From: a virus | DNA: 28,814 nucleotides | Direction: 5' to 3' (one strand) | IMG/VR virus record: IMGVR_UViG_3300025907_000029 | Span: 1 to 28,814 of that record | In this document: one piece after another, positions 1-6,818 of the stretch | Layout of the letters: each line of letters opens with the position of its first letter | Numbering within the stretch: position 1 is the first letter of the stretch | The notes under the pieces: generated by a model | What the model was told of the DNA's origin: nothing | Database searches by the model: none | What the model saw: only the letters and a program-made list of their open reading frames with translations | Program-made: the position numbers and the translations under genes

Positions 1-270
1 CCTGTGGCTACTATAGCTGAAAACACCTTTGGAACAGCAGGCACTTGGGCGAGACTGGGGGCTGGTAATTATTCGTGGACAATCTCGGGAGCCTTCACCG
101 CCAATAAGACTGTCGTATTTATAACTAGCGATATTGTTTCTGGTGCGGGTATAACATTACAGGCTAGTAGAAACGACGCGAATACTATTTATGTAGCCTC
201 TAATAATGGGCCAAGCTCTCTTGATGGTCTAATGACGGGGGCTTCAATCTTCGTGACGGTTTATCCCTAA
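1..270 (+). CDS. 3' end of a phage structural protein, unidentified
   Basis: The reading frame is open at the left window edge, so this is probably the C-terminal part of a longer gene. A GTG at position 4 could instead start an 88-residue protein. The visible part is rich in Gly, Thr, Ser and Ala, has alternating hydrophobic residues, and has no signal peptide, so it looks like beta-structure. It ends one base before the tail-fibre-like gene at 272, so the two are probably co-transcribed. Its position suggests a tail or appendage protein, but no family was recognised. Confidence 0.6.
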   Translation, partial: PVATIAENTFGTAGTWARLGAGNYSWTISGAFTANKTVVFITSDIVSGAGITLQASRNDANTIYVASNNGPSSLDGLMTGASIFVTVYP

Positions 271-271
271 C

Positions 272-1450
272 ATGAAAAAGATATTCTTTATATTTAGTTT
301 TGTTCAATTATTGAACATGACTGCTCAGGCTGCTATTATACAGCCGCCTCGGACTGGTGCTCAAAGGACAACGTGGTCAGTGAGTTTTATAACTAATGCA
401 AATTATCTCACTAATTGGGCGTTAGTGCCTACTAATGCACTCACTGGTGGTAGCGGGCAGACAAATTGGAACGTTGCGGCAATCACCAACGCCGGGACCG
501 CCGCTTACTCCAACGCGACCGCGTTCGCCTTGGCTCAAAGCGGAACCATCGTCACGCAAAACAATTCCTTCTCCCTGGTTCTGAGCAACGCGCTAAAGAT
601 GGACGCCGCGCACTCGCTTTCTTTGAGTAATGCGACGGCTTCACGGCTCGCGTTTGTTGGCGCGGATAATACGGTTGGAAGTGCGGCGGGTTCAGGTGCG
701 GTGCCAGTGGACGCAGACGGGAGCGCGGCGACAGGTCCGCAGGTTAACGCTCTGTTTTCAGGGTTTGTTCAGACCAATAACAACGTAAACGCGATCACGT
801 GGTTCACTAATAACGGTGTGGCTGTTGGCGTCAATTCAAGCGGGGTTATAATCGCAACGAATTACGCGGCGGCAGGCGTAGGGATGTCTTGGAACACTAA
901 TGGGGTGATACTTGCTTATAGCGCAACTGACAACTCATTTGATGTGAGGAGCGGAACCAGCGGAGCAAGCAGCGCAAAGATTCTTGTTGCTAAAGGCGGA
1001 GGATTTGGCGGTGCTGGATTTAATGGTGCCATTAAGTTTAGCTCGGCAGACGGATCGCTTCCATGTGGATGGGATTATGCCTCCACAGGGTTTATTCCTG
1101 GAAATGACAACGAGCTTCATCTTGGAACCACAACCCGGAGGTGGAAGGACGTAAACACTTATGCGGTGCTCGAACCTGTTGTAACGAAAACCACGAATTA
1201 CACCGCAACTCTTACCGATTCAATAATCCTCGTAAACGGAACAACGCTGACAATGACTCTCCCGACCGCTGTAGGAAACACGAGCAAGACTTTTACCTTT
1301 GAGGAAATAGCGAACTCAACTGGGACGATCACCAACTCGAACGGCTCGCAAAATATCAATGGGTCACTGAGTTACTCGCTATCGGCGCAATACAAAAATG
1401 TGAAGGTGGTCAGTGATGGCACGCAATGGTGGGTGATTGGGAACAACTGA
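272..1450 (+). CDS. Tail-fibre-like protein with a Sec signal peptide
   Basis: This 392-residue protein starts with MKKIFFIFSF and has a hydrophobic core ending near AQA (about residues 19-21), which looks like a cleavable Sec signal peptide. The middle is rich in Asn, Thr, Ala and Gly. Near residue 280 is the segment HLGTTTRRWKDV, like the 'LGs..rrWkdv' motif of many phage tail fibres. The last 100 residues resemble a fibre-tip beta module ending in WWVIGNN. A signal peptide on a virion fibre is odd. It may instead be an exported adhesin-like protein made in the infected cell. The gene follows its neighbour by one base with no Shine-Dalgarno sequence, and its stop overlaps the next start (1448-1452). 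One palindrome copy (301-317) lies in codons 10-16. Confidence 0.8.
   Translation: MKKIFFIFSFVQLLNMTAQAAIIQPPRTGAQRTTWSVSFITNANYLTNWALVPTNALTGGSGQTNWNVAAITNAGTAAYSNATAFALAQSGTIVTQNNSFSLVLSNALKMDAAHSLSLSNATASRLAFVGADNTVGSAAGSGAVPVDADGSAATGPQVNALFSGFVQTNNNVNAITWFTNNGVAVGVNSSGVIIATNYAAAGVGMSWNTNGVILAYSATDNSFDVRSGTSGASSAKILVAKGGGFGGAGFNGAIKFSSADGSLPCGWDYASTGFIPGNDNELHLGTTTRRWKDVNTYAVLEPVVTKTTNYTATLTDSIILVNGTTLTMTLPTAVGNTSKTFTFEEIANSTGTITNSNGSQNINGSLSYSLSAQYKNVKVVSDGTQWWVIGNN
301..321 (+). repeat. Dispersed 7-3-7 palindrome, copy 1
   Basis: TGTTCAA-TTA-TTGAACA at 301-317, followed by TGAC (one change from AGAC). It lies inside the signal-peptide codons of the gene at 272, in the frame that reads V-Q-L-L-N. 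Confidence 0.85.
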
Positions 1451-2469
1451 TGAAGCATTTTCTTCCATTACTTTTCGCGCTTTCCGCACTTGCCCAAGTG
1501 CCCCCGAACGATCCCCCAGTGGGACCGCCGCCTGATCCAGTCTGTGTACCTTTCATCGACAATTCCGCATACTGCCGCGTTGAGTACGGTAAATGGTATC
1601 TGACGAATTGGAACAAAACCTCGGACCTTTATCTGAACGGTGTCTATCAATCAACAGAACCAGCGGGCAACGCCTCGATTGACTTTTTGCCGTGGCCTGC
1701 CAAGCGCAACATAACAGTCGGAATAGCTGATTCATCACATGGAATATCACTGGATAACATCATTACCAACATTTGTTCAGCTACAGTGTTTCACTCCACT
1801 CCCGACGCAGCAGGAATTAGAGACTGTGTTAGCGCAGGGTGCAATGTTATCAACATCTCATGGTTTACCACAGTCCAAGGCCAGCCAGCAACCGATTTGT
1901 CAAACGCCTGTTACGAGGCGACTCAAGCGGGGGTGATTCTGGTTTGCTCGGTTCCAAACGTGAACCAAAGCATTGATGATACTGTGGCGCTTCCAGCTTC
2001 ATTGGTGATGCCGCTACTAATCCCGGTTTGCTCAAGCACAAGGCAGGATGCGCTTTATGCTCCAACGGCGATTGGCAGTAATGTCGTGGCTGCTCCGGGA
2101 AGGGTTATCTGGACACAGGCGCCAGATGGCTCACCGGCTTATGGCTCAGGTTCTTCTTATGCTGCACCTATCGTTGCCGGTGTTGTTACATGGCTATTGG
2201 GACAATTTGAGCAGACTCCTACCGTTATCGTGCAGGCGATTCGACAGGGCTGCACACCTATAAGTTCTAGTGTCTTAGGGCGTGTTTCTATCGCTGGCGC
2301 GGTCAACGCTCTTAGACCAAAGGTCAAGCTTTCAGTGCTTGGAATCGACGGGGCCATGTACATGGTCGAACGTTCTACTGATTTAGTTGACTGGAATTAC
2401 TTTACAACCACGACCGCAAACACACCCTGTGATGCAACTCCAGGGTTTTATCGAGCAAGAATACTATAA
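1450..2469 (+). CDS. Secreted subtilisin-like (S8 family) serine protease
   Basis: I chose the ATG at 1450, which overlaps the previous stop (ATGA), because it gives the signal peptide MKHFLPLLFALSALA; an upstream ATG at 1426 would add eight residues and spoil it. The 339-residue protein has subtilase landmarks: HG at 97-98, the strand NVINISW at 132-138, an oxyanion-type Asn170 in SVPN, and the nucleophile motif GSSYAAP with Ser236. The likely catalytic Asp94 is only three residues before His97, far closer than in typical subtilases, so activity is uncertain. The C-terminus (about 291-339) carries a module of the type 'VERSTDLVDW...FYRARI', common in verrucomicrobial secreted proteins. Possible roles are host-envelope or capsule breakdown, or release of progeny. 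Confidence 0.82.
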   Translation: MKHFLPLLFALSALAQVPPNDPPVGPPPDPVCVPFIDNSAYCRVEYGKWYLTNWNKTSDLYLNGVYQSTEPAGNASIDFLPWPAKRNITVGIADSSHGISLDNIITNICSATVFHSTPDAAGIRDCVSAGCNVINISWFTTVQGQPATDLSNACYEATQAGVILVCSVPNVNQSIDDTVALPASLVMPLLIPVCSSTRQDALYAPTAIGSNVVAAPGRVIWTQAPDGSPAYGSGSSYAAPIVAGVVTWLLGQFEQTPTVIVQAIRQGCTPISSSVLGRVSIAGAVNALRPKVKLSVLGIDGAMYMVERSTDLVDWNYFTTTTANTPCDATPGFYRARIL

Positions 2470-2476
2470 AAAACTT

Positions 2477-4573
2477 ATGGCAGTATCTTATTATACAGTT
2501 AACAATCCAGAGGGTGCCTGTGAAATAGGAGATCCGGTCTTTCTAGATGACAGTCATTACGAGCTTGCTGGCACTTTAAGCAACGGAAATGCACATCTCA
2601 CTTGGACGGTTCCAAACTTTCCTGTTTTGGTGAGAGGCGGTCTTTGGCTACAACGTTCCATTACAGCGATGGATAGACCGGTAAAACTGCCGCCACTAGA
2701 AATTGCTTTTAGTGGTTTTGTGCTGACTAACACCACGCAACCGCCGCCGGACGCTAATTGGACAACTGTTGCTAGTTGGAACACTCTTGCATATCTAAGC
2801 ACGTATCCAATGGAGTTCACTGACACAATACCAGCAGGTTCTCTTTTTGCAACTTATCGTTTAATTGCGTTTACAGCCGGGCCTACTGATGCGTCATATC
2901 TTGAGGTTGATTGGAATGTTATTTCGGTTACGCGAAAGTTTGTCTTGACTGGCGTTGTAAATGGAACAACCAGTCTTTTTGACCTTTCATGGACAGGCAC
3001 CCCACAAGATGCATTATTTAGTAGTTTCATTATAGAACAAGGTGAAACCGATGGAACTTGGACTTTGGTACAAACGCTTGCAGCTAATATAAGATCTTAT
3101 AGTGGTTTACCGTCAGGAACGTATCGTGTTCGAGGTGTGCTTAGCAATGGCCTTTATGTGGACCACAATCCGGTGTCTTCTACACCAGTCGTTCCTACGG
3201 CACAAATTCAGCGTATGTTCGGCGGTAAGTCTGGAATGACTGGTGCCGGAGTGGCTATGACTAAGATTGTAGTAGATAGTCAAGGCAACGTCATTGTGGC
3301 TGGAGTGATGCTTTATACCGTAAACGCTGGTAGTGGAGAACTATCCGTTTTTGCGGGTCAAGACGCAATTATTGCGAAGTATTCTCCTTTGGGGGTATGT
3401 TTGTGGGCTAAACATTACGGAGGAGTTTCCAATGATAAGTTCTACGGTCTCTGTGTGGATAGTTCGGACAATATTTATGCAATCGGAAGTGTGTTAGGTT
3501 CACAAAACGCAGCTGTGTTGGATTTTGGTTTTGGGGATGTCCAAGCGCACGGAGGAGGAGATGTTTTACTGTTAAAGCTTTCATCTGCAGGAACCGTTCT
3601 TTGGAGTAAAGTCTTTGGAGGATCGGGTTCAGATACTGGTAGGGCAATAACAATAGATCCAAGTGGAGACGTCTATATAACGGGAACGCATGGATTTTTC
3701 GGAACAGGAGCTGATTTTGGTGCCGGAGCATTGGCTGTTCCAGGAAGACCGAGTGCCTTTTTAGTTAAACTTCTCGGCAGCGACGGTTCTCATGTTTGGT
3801 CTAAGTCCTATGGTAATGGATTAAACGAAACCTATGGAGTCGACGTGACGTTTGCTAGTGATGGAACTGTGATATTAGGTGCGAGATTCGTGACGAATTC
3901 CAGTTTTGATGGTGTGAATGTAATTACGAGCGGAGGAGGGAGTGACGTAGCTATTGTGAAGTGCAATAGCACGACTGGTGCAACTGTTTGGGTGAAGCAG
4001 ATAACTGGGCCATCTGATATTACAGTCGAGGGAATTTGTGAGGCTAATGGGATTGTTTATGCAGTTGGCGACTACACCCAAACGGCAACCGTTGATGGAC
4101 ATTCGTTAACTTCAAACGGTAGTTCCTTTCTATATGTGTTTAGTTTTACTTTGTCATCAGGAGCTTGGGCTAACGGAGCTTCGTTTGGGTCACTTCCAAA
4201 CGCCGTTAGTCCACCACACGTTGCCGGGGTTGCTGCTTTAGGTAATAACGGTATAGTAATAACTGGCACAATGTTAGATGCAATAGATTTTGGCCAAGGA
4301 TACATGCTAGGTCAAGGTGCGAGTAGTGCATTTCTAGTTAGGCTTAACACTAACCTGGCCTCTGTTTGGTCTCGACGGGGACGTTCTCAAAATGGAGATA
4401 GTTCTAGTGCAATTGCCGTCTTAAATGGAGGCGTCTATTTTGCTGGAGGCGGACTTATAACAGGTTTTGAAAGAATCTCTGGGTTTGGACAAGTTACAGT
4501 TGACCCAGCTACATCAATAGTTACTACCTCAGGAACCGATAACCTGACTTGGTGGATTCGGTTTACTTCATAA
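2477..4573 (+). CDS. Beta-propeller (SBBP-type repeat) surface or tail protein
   Basis: The start at 2477 (MAVSYYTV) is preferred. The upstream ATG at 2387 lies entirely inside the protease gene, and the residues it adds look like an out-of-frame shadow. The product is about 698 residues. An N-terminal half of beta-sandwich or fibronectin-like character (to about residue 240) is followed by repeated units of the pattern 'D..GNvyv.G...fg...g.D.fv.Kl...G..lWsk.fGG.g.D', as in seven-bladed SBBP propellers. Three or four clear units are visible, roughly from 3240 to 4350, with degenerate ones after. There is no signal peptide. Its place beside a fibre and a protease suggests receptor binding or another host-surface role. 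Confidence 0.8.
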   Translation: MAVSYYTVNNPEGACEIGDPVFLDDSHYELAGTLSNGNAHLTWTVPNFPVLVRGGLWLQRSITAMDRPVKLPPLEIAFSGFVLTNTTQPPPDANWTTVASWNTLAYLSTYPMEFTDTIPAGSLFATYRLIAFTAGPTDASYLEVDWNVISVTRKFVLTGVVNGTTSLFDLSWTGTPQDALFSSFIIEQGETDGTWTLVQTLAANIRSYSGLPSGTYRVRGVLSNGLYVDHNPVSSTPVVPTAQIQRMFGGKSGMTGAGVAMTKIVVDSQGNVIVAGVMLYTVNAGSGELSVFAGQDAIIAKYSPLGVCLWAKHYGGVSNDKFYGLCVDSSDNIYAIGSVLGSQNAAVLDFGFGDVQAHGGGDVLLLKLSSAGTVLWSKVFGGSGSDTGRAITIDPSGDVYITGTHGFFGTGADFGAGALAVPGRPSAFLVKLLGSDGSHVWSKSYGNGLNETYGVDVTFASDGTVILGARFVTNSSFDGVNVITSGGGSDVAIVKCNSTTGATVWVKQITGPSDITVEGICEANGIVYAVGDYTQTATVDGHSLTSNGSSFLYVFSFTLSSGAWANGASFGSLPNAVSPPHVAGVAALGNNGIVITGTMLDAIDFGQGYMLGQGASSAFLVRLNTNLASVWSRRGRSQNGDSSSAIAVLNGGVYFAGGGLITGFERISGFGQVTVDPATSIVTTSGTDNLTWWIRFTS

Positions 4574-4609
4574 GTGTAAACAACATAGTAGGAAGCTGCA
4601 TGAAGCAAT

Positions 4610-5038
4610 ATGAACTGGGGACTTGTATGGAAAATAGTATCAGAACTATGCAAAGCATTACGATACATAACCTTTCGGAAACCAAAGCGTGGTGTCTTTC
4701 TTATCGTGGAGGACGACCCACGTGATGCCGAATTGCTTGAATACCGGGTCAAAAAACGGGGATGGAAATGTGAAATTGCCACCTCAGGAGAAGTTGCGGC
4801 AGGGCTTGTCAAACATACGTTCTACCCTGTGGTCTTTGTTGACATGCGACTGCCGGGGATGTCCGGCGCAGCGTTGGTGCGCGTACTATCAAGAGAGGCA
4901 CCAAACACCAACATTGTTGTTGTCTGTGGAGAGCCTCAAGACCTCTCAAACATCCCCGACGGACAGTTTGTTTGCGTAATGCGGAAGCCGCCCACATTAG
5001 AGGCGATTGAAGACATGTTACATAAGTTAAAACTATGA
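4610..5038 (+). CDS. CheY-like response-regulator receiver domain protein
   Basis: This 142-residue protein has a receiver domain from about residue 28 to the end. The acidic pocket E34-D35-D36, the phosphoacceptor Asp78 in VDMRLPGMSG, and Lys126 in MRKP are all present. The conserved Thr/Ser that couples phosphorylation to the conformational switch is Cys106 here (VVVCGEP). No output domain follows. Residues 1-27 form an unusual amphipathic, partly basic leader with three Trp/Tyr residues that could touch the membrane. The stop overlaps the holin start (ATGA at 5035-5038), tying it to the lysis-like cassette. Possible roles are sequestering host phosphate flow or timing lysis; both are speculative. 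Confidence 0.88.
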   Translation: MNWGLVWKIVSELCKALRYITFRKPKRGVFLIVEDDPRDAELLEYRVKKRGWKCEIATSGEVAAGLVKHTFYPVVFVDMRLPGMSGAALVRVLSREAPNTNIVVVCGEPQDLSNIPDGQFVCVMRKPPTLEAIEDMLHKLKL

Positions 5039-5316
5039 AGAATCTATTAACTAATTGGAAGACGACCTTCGCGGGTATTTCCATGATTATCACCGCTGTT
5101 ACACATCTAGTGTTTATGGTCAACAGCGGTGAGGCTGACCCGGCGGTTTGGAAAAACGACCTTATAGCTGTAGCAGGTGGCCTAGGTCTCATATTCGCGG
5201 GTGACGCGACACAATCTCAGAAGCAAGTCGATGATGCAAAAGAGCAGGTTAAGACTGCTATTGAGACTCAAGACACAAGTCATATCACTCAAACGAAAGA
5301 CGAAACAAAAGTATGA
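5035..5316 (+). CDS. Putative holin
   Basis: This 93-residue protein has a short N-terminus (MKNLLTNWKTTFAG), a first hydrophobic segment at about residues 12-29, a loop with Asp and Trp, a second segment (LIAVAGGLGLIFAGDA) at about 43-58, and a hydrophilic charged tail. This matches small two-segment phage holins, which open the inner membrane at lysis. The 'GGLGLIFAGDATQS' part resembles a widespread holin-like family. Four-base overlaps on both sides (5035-5038 and 5313-5316) indicate translational coupling with the receiver protein and the lipoprotein. The holin call rests on topology and context; no endolysin was recognised next to it. Confidence 0.72.
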   Translation: MKNLLTNWKTTFAGISMIITAVTHLVFMVNSGEADPAVWKNDLIAVAGGLGLIFAGDATQSQKQVDDAKEQVKTAIETQDTSHITQTKDETKV

Positions 5317-5675
5317 AGAAGTTATCAATAACATTAGGACTCATTGCGATGCTTGTATGCTCATGTGCGTCCCCAATAGGAACGGCAGGGAAGCTCCTTA
5401 AGACCTCGCAAAAAACGGTCGACGCTGCTATGCAAGGTTGGGCCACGTATGTAGTGCTTGCAAAGCCACCAGTCATGCAAGAGGAAAAGGTCCGGTCAGC
5501 TTTGACTCGGTACCAGCAATGCATGATGGTCGCCAAGGTTGCCTATGCAAATGCGTTCAATGCCCCGACAGACCAGACGGCTCTAGATACCGCCATTACG
5601 GTCCTTACGGAGACTGAGTCAGAATTACTTGGTCTTATCACCTCGTTCGCCGGTAAAGTTCAAAAACCAACATAA
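5313..5675 (+). CDS. Small predicted lipoprotein in the lysis-like cassette
   Basis: This 120-residue protein begins MKKLSITLGLIAMLVCSCASP, a short type II signal peptide with a lipobox-like VCSC just before ASP. The mature part is mainly helical, without further membrane segments. It overlaps the holin stop by ATGA. A lipoprotein directly after a holin would fit an outer-membrane spanin subunit (Rz1-like). However, it is longer than typical Rz1, is not Pro-rich, and has no clear inner-membrane partner, so only the lipoprotein call is firm. Confidence 0.75.
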   Translation: MKKLSITLGLIAMLVCSCASPIGTAGKLLKTSQKTVDAAMQGWATYVVLAKPPVMQEEKVRSALTRYQQCMMVAKVAYANAFNAPTDQTALDTAITVLTETESELLGLITSFAGKVQKPT

Positions 5676-5676
5676 T

Positions 5677-5865
5677 ATGCCTGCACCGATACTAGCACAA
5701 CTTATCATCGCACTCGGTCCGCCAGCTTTAAGTCTTGCTCGTGACTTAGCTAAGGTTTGGAATGAACCGACTCTCACACCTCAGCAAGTTGAACAAATCT
5801 GCGGAGACGCCCAGAAGTCTTACGATTCATATATCGCTGACGCCAAAGCAAAACTTAACGTGTAA
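5677..5865 (+). CDS. Small protein of unknown function
   Basis: The start at 5677 follows the previous stop by one base (TAATATG junction), giving 62 residues. An in-frame ATG at 5629 lies inside the lipoprotein gene and is unlikely. The N-terminus (residues 1-22) is hydrophobic and contains GPPALSLARDL. The second half is amphipathic helix (LTPQQVEQICGDAQKSYDSYIADAKAKL). It may be a membrane-attached lysis accessory, but no family was recognised. Its stop overlaps the next ATG (TAATG at 5863-5867). Confidence 0.65.
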   Translation: MPAPILAQLIIALGPPALSLARDLAKVWNEPTLTPQQVEQICGDAQKSYDSYIADAKAKLNV

Positions 5866-6350
5866 TGTGCAAAACAAGTTGCTATCTGACGCTGCCGCCA
5901 AGCTGGAAAAGGCACTTAGTCTTGAGACGATTGAAGATCGTAAGACTGATATCGTTCAGTGTATTGGTGTTATTCACTACCTTGTGCATAGGAGCGGATA
6001 TAACTCCAGTGCTTCCCGGTGTCGTGGTAAAGCCTCAGATAGCAACGTCCCTCATAGGGACTAACGAACCGGTGGCAAGGATTAAATACTACTTTTTGCC
6101 ACTCGGCCAGGTTCCTATTGATAATACCTTGACTAATGCGCCGTTTCTCGCCCAACTCGAAGGTCAGAACGTTCGGTTCACTTTCCCGGTCCAAAGCAAC
6201 CGGGTCTATGAGATTCAAACCAAAGTTTGGCTTGAAGAAGAATGGCACACAGACATAAGGTTCACCGCCCCTAAAGATGATGTCTTTACGTCGTTCTATC
6301 CAATAGACGTAAAAGAGGAGTCACGCTATTTCCGTGTAATGTCAAACTAA
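5865..6350 (+). CDS. Secreted protein with a verrucomicrobial-type C-terminal module
   Basis: The longest form starts at ATG 5865 and has 161 residues. Its first 19 residues do not look like a signal peptide, so a TTG start at 5922 is plausible. That start would give a clean Sec signal of about 24 residues (MRRLKIVRLISFSVL...GA). The mature part is beta-rich and ends with a module (RVYEIQTKVW...ESRYFRVMSN) resembling the C-terminal segment of the protease at 1450-2469. Such endings are common in Verrucomicrobia and may help surface display or sorting, but their role here is unknown. Another reading frame overlaps its 5' third (5867-6064). The stop overlaps the next start (TAATG). Confidence 0.72.
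   Translation: MCKTSCYLTLPPSWKRHLVLRRLKIVRLISFSVLVLFTTLCIGADITPVLPGVVVKPQIATSLIGTNEPVARIKYYFLPLGQVPIDNTLTNAPFLAQLEGQNVRFTFPVQSNRVYEIQTKVWLEEEWHTDIRFTAPKDDVFTSFYPIDVKEESRYFRVMSN
5867..6064 (+). CDS. Possible nested small gene in another frame
   Basis: A GTG at 5867 would start a 65-residue product whose first 45 residues look like a real soluble helical protein (SDAAAKLEKALSLETIEDRK), while the overlapping frame reads poorly over the same stretch. After about residue 45 the composition turns into Arg/Ser-rich, shadow-like sequence. Either this is a true nested gene, like the embedded reading frames of some lysis cassettes, or it is the remains of a gene whose 3' half was overprinted by the secreted-protein gene. 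There is no Shine-Dalgarno sequence; it would depend on coupling to the stop at 5863-5865. Confidence 0.35.
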   Translation: MQNKLLSDAAAKLEKALSLETIEDRKTDIVQCIGVIHYLVHRSGYNSSASRCRGKASDSNVPHRD

Positions 6351-6607
6351 TGCTTTGGCGAACGAAATATGGAATCATGTGGTCAGAACCAAGTGAAGTA
6401 TGTGCGCAACGTGAGGAACCCACAAAATCCAACATATTCCACTTGGTTCATCGTCCGGGACCCAAAGTCAAACCACGCAAAAACTGCCCCGGATGTGGGG
6501 TTGTGATTGCACACAACTCCAAACAATGCCTACGCTGTAGGCTCAATTCGAAGGTTACAACTGTGTCACTTCCGCGCGATACGGCGAGACCTTCCCGCTC
6601 TGCCTAG
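6350..6607 (+). CDS. Small zinc-ribbon protein
   Basis: This 85-residue protein has paired cysteines C46-x2-C49 and C60-x2-C63 (CPGCG...CLRC), a classic zinc-ribbon knuckle pair, within a basic region rich in Lys, Arg and Pro. There is no signal peptide. It could bind nucleic acid or protein; nothing more specific is visible. The start overlaps the preceding stop (TAATG) and the stop codon lies within the stem of the terminator at 6597-6641, so it is the last gene of the lysis-like cassette. Confidence 0.7.
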   Translation: MLWRTKYGIMWSEPSEVCAQREEPTKSNIFHLVHRPGPKVKPRKNCPGCGVVIAHNSKQCLRCRLNSKVTTVSLPRDTARPSRSA

Positions 6608-6641
6608 TTTGTTATGGGACTGGGCAGAGCACCTAATTTTT
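6597..6641 (+). terminator. Rho-independent terminator after the lysis-like cassette
   Basis: GCTCTGCCTAGT (6597-6608) pairs with ACTGGGCAGAGC (6619-6630) in a 12-bp stem with one G-U pair and a ten-base loop, followed by a T-rich stretch to 6641. The stop codon of the zinc-ribbon gene (6605-6607) is inside the left arm. The stem is strong but the T-run is short, so termination may be partial. Confidence 0.7.
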
Positions 6642-6642
6642 A

Positions 6643-6795
6643 ATGTGGCGATATCTATGCCAAGTTTTTAGTTTATGTGTAGCGGCTATCGTTTTTGTCT
6701 TATTCATATGGGTAGTAGTGGTGGTCATCTCGGCTTTAACTTTGCCGCTTTTAGTGATAGCTTGGTACGAAACTTGGCAAATAAGGAAGAAGTGA
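6643..6795 (+). CDS. Very small membrane protein (50 residues)
   Basis: An ATG at 6643, two bases after the terminator T-run, opens a 50-codon frame ending at TGA 6793-6795. The product is strongly hydrophobic: a stretch from about residue 8 to 41 contains VAAIVFVLFIWVVVVVIS and LTLPLLVIA, enough for one long or two short membrane segments. It ends in a positively charged tail (WQIRKK). A random frame of this composition is unlikely. It may be a second holin, an antiholin or a superinfection-exclusion protein. The palindrome at 6796 begins at the base after its stop. Confidence 0.55.
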   Translation: MWRYLCQVFSLCVAAIVFVLFIWVVVVVISALTLPLLVIAWYETWQIRKK

Positions 6796-6816
6796 TGTTC
6801 AATTATTGAACAAGAC
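6796..6816 (+). repeat. Dispersed 7-3-7 palindrome, copy 2
   Basis: TGTTCAA-TTA-TTGAACA at 6796-6812, followed by AGAC. It starts right after the stop of the small membrane-protein gene and ends two bases before the ATG at 6819. If it folded in mRNA it would bring the GGAAGAAG stretch closer to that ATG. Confidence 0.88.
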
Positions 6817-6818
6817 AT

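Noticed and set aside
3408-3731. Minus-strand open frame of 107 codons inside the beta-propeller gene
   Set aside because: It reads as a Leu/His/Arg-rich shadow of the repeat sequence on the other strand, without a recognisable domain or start signal.
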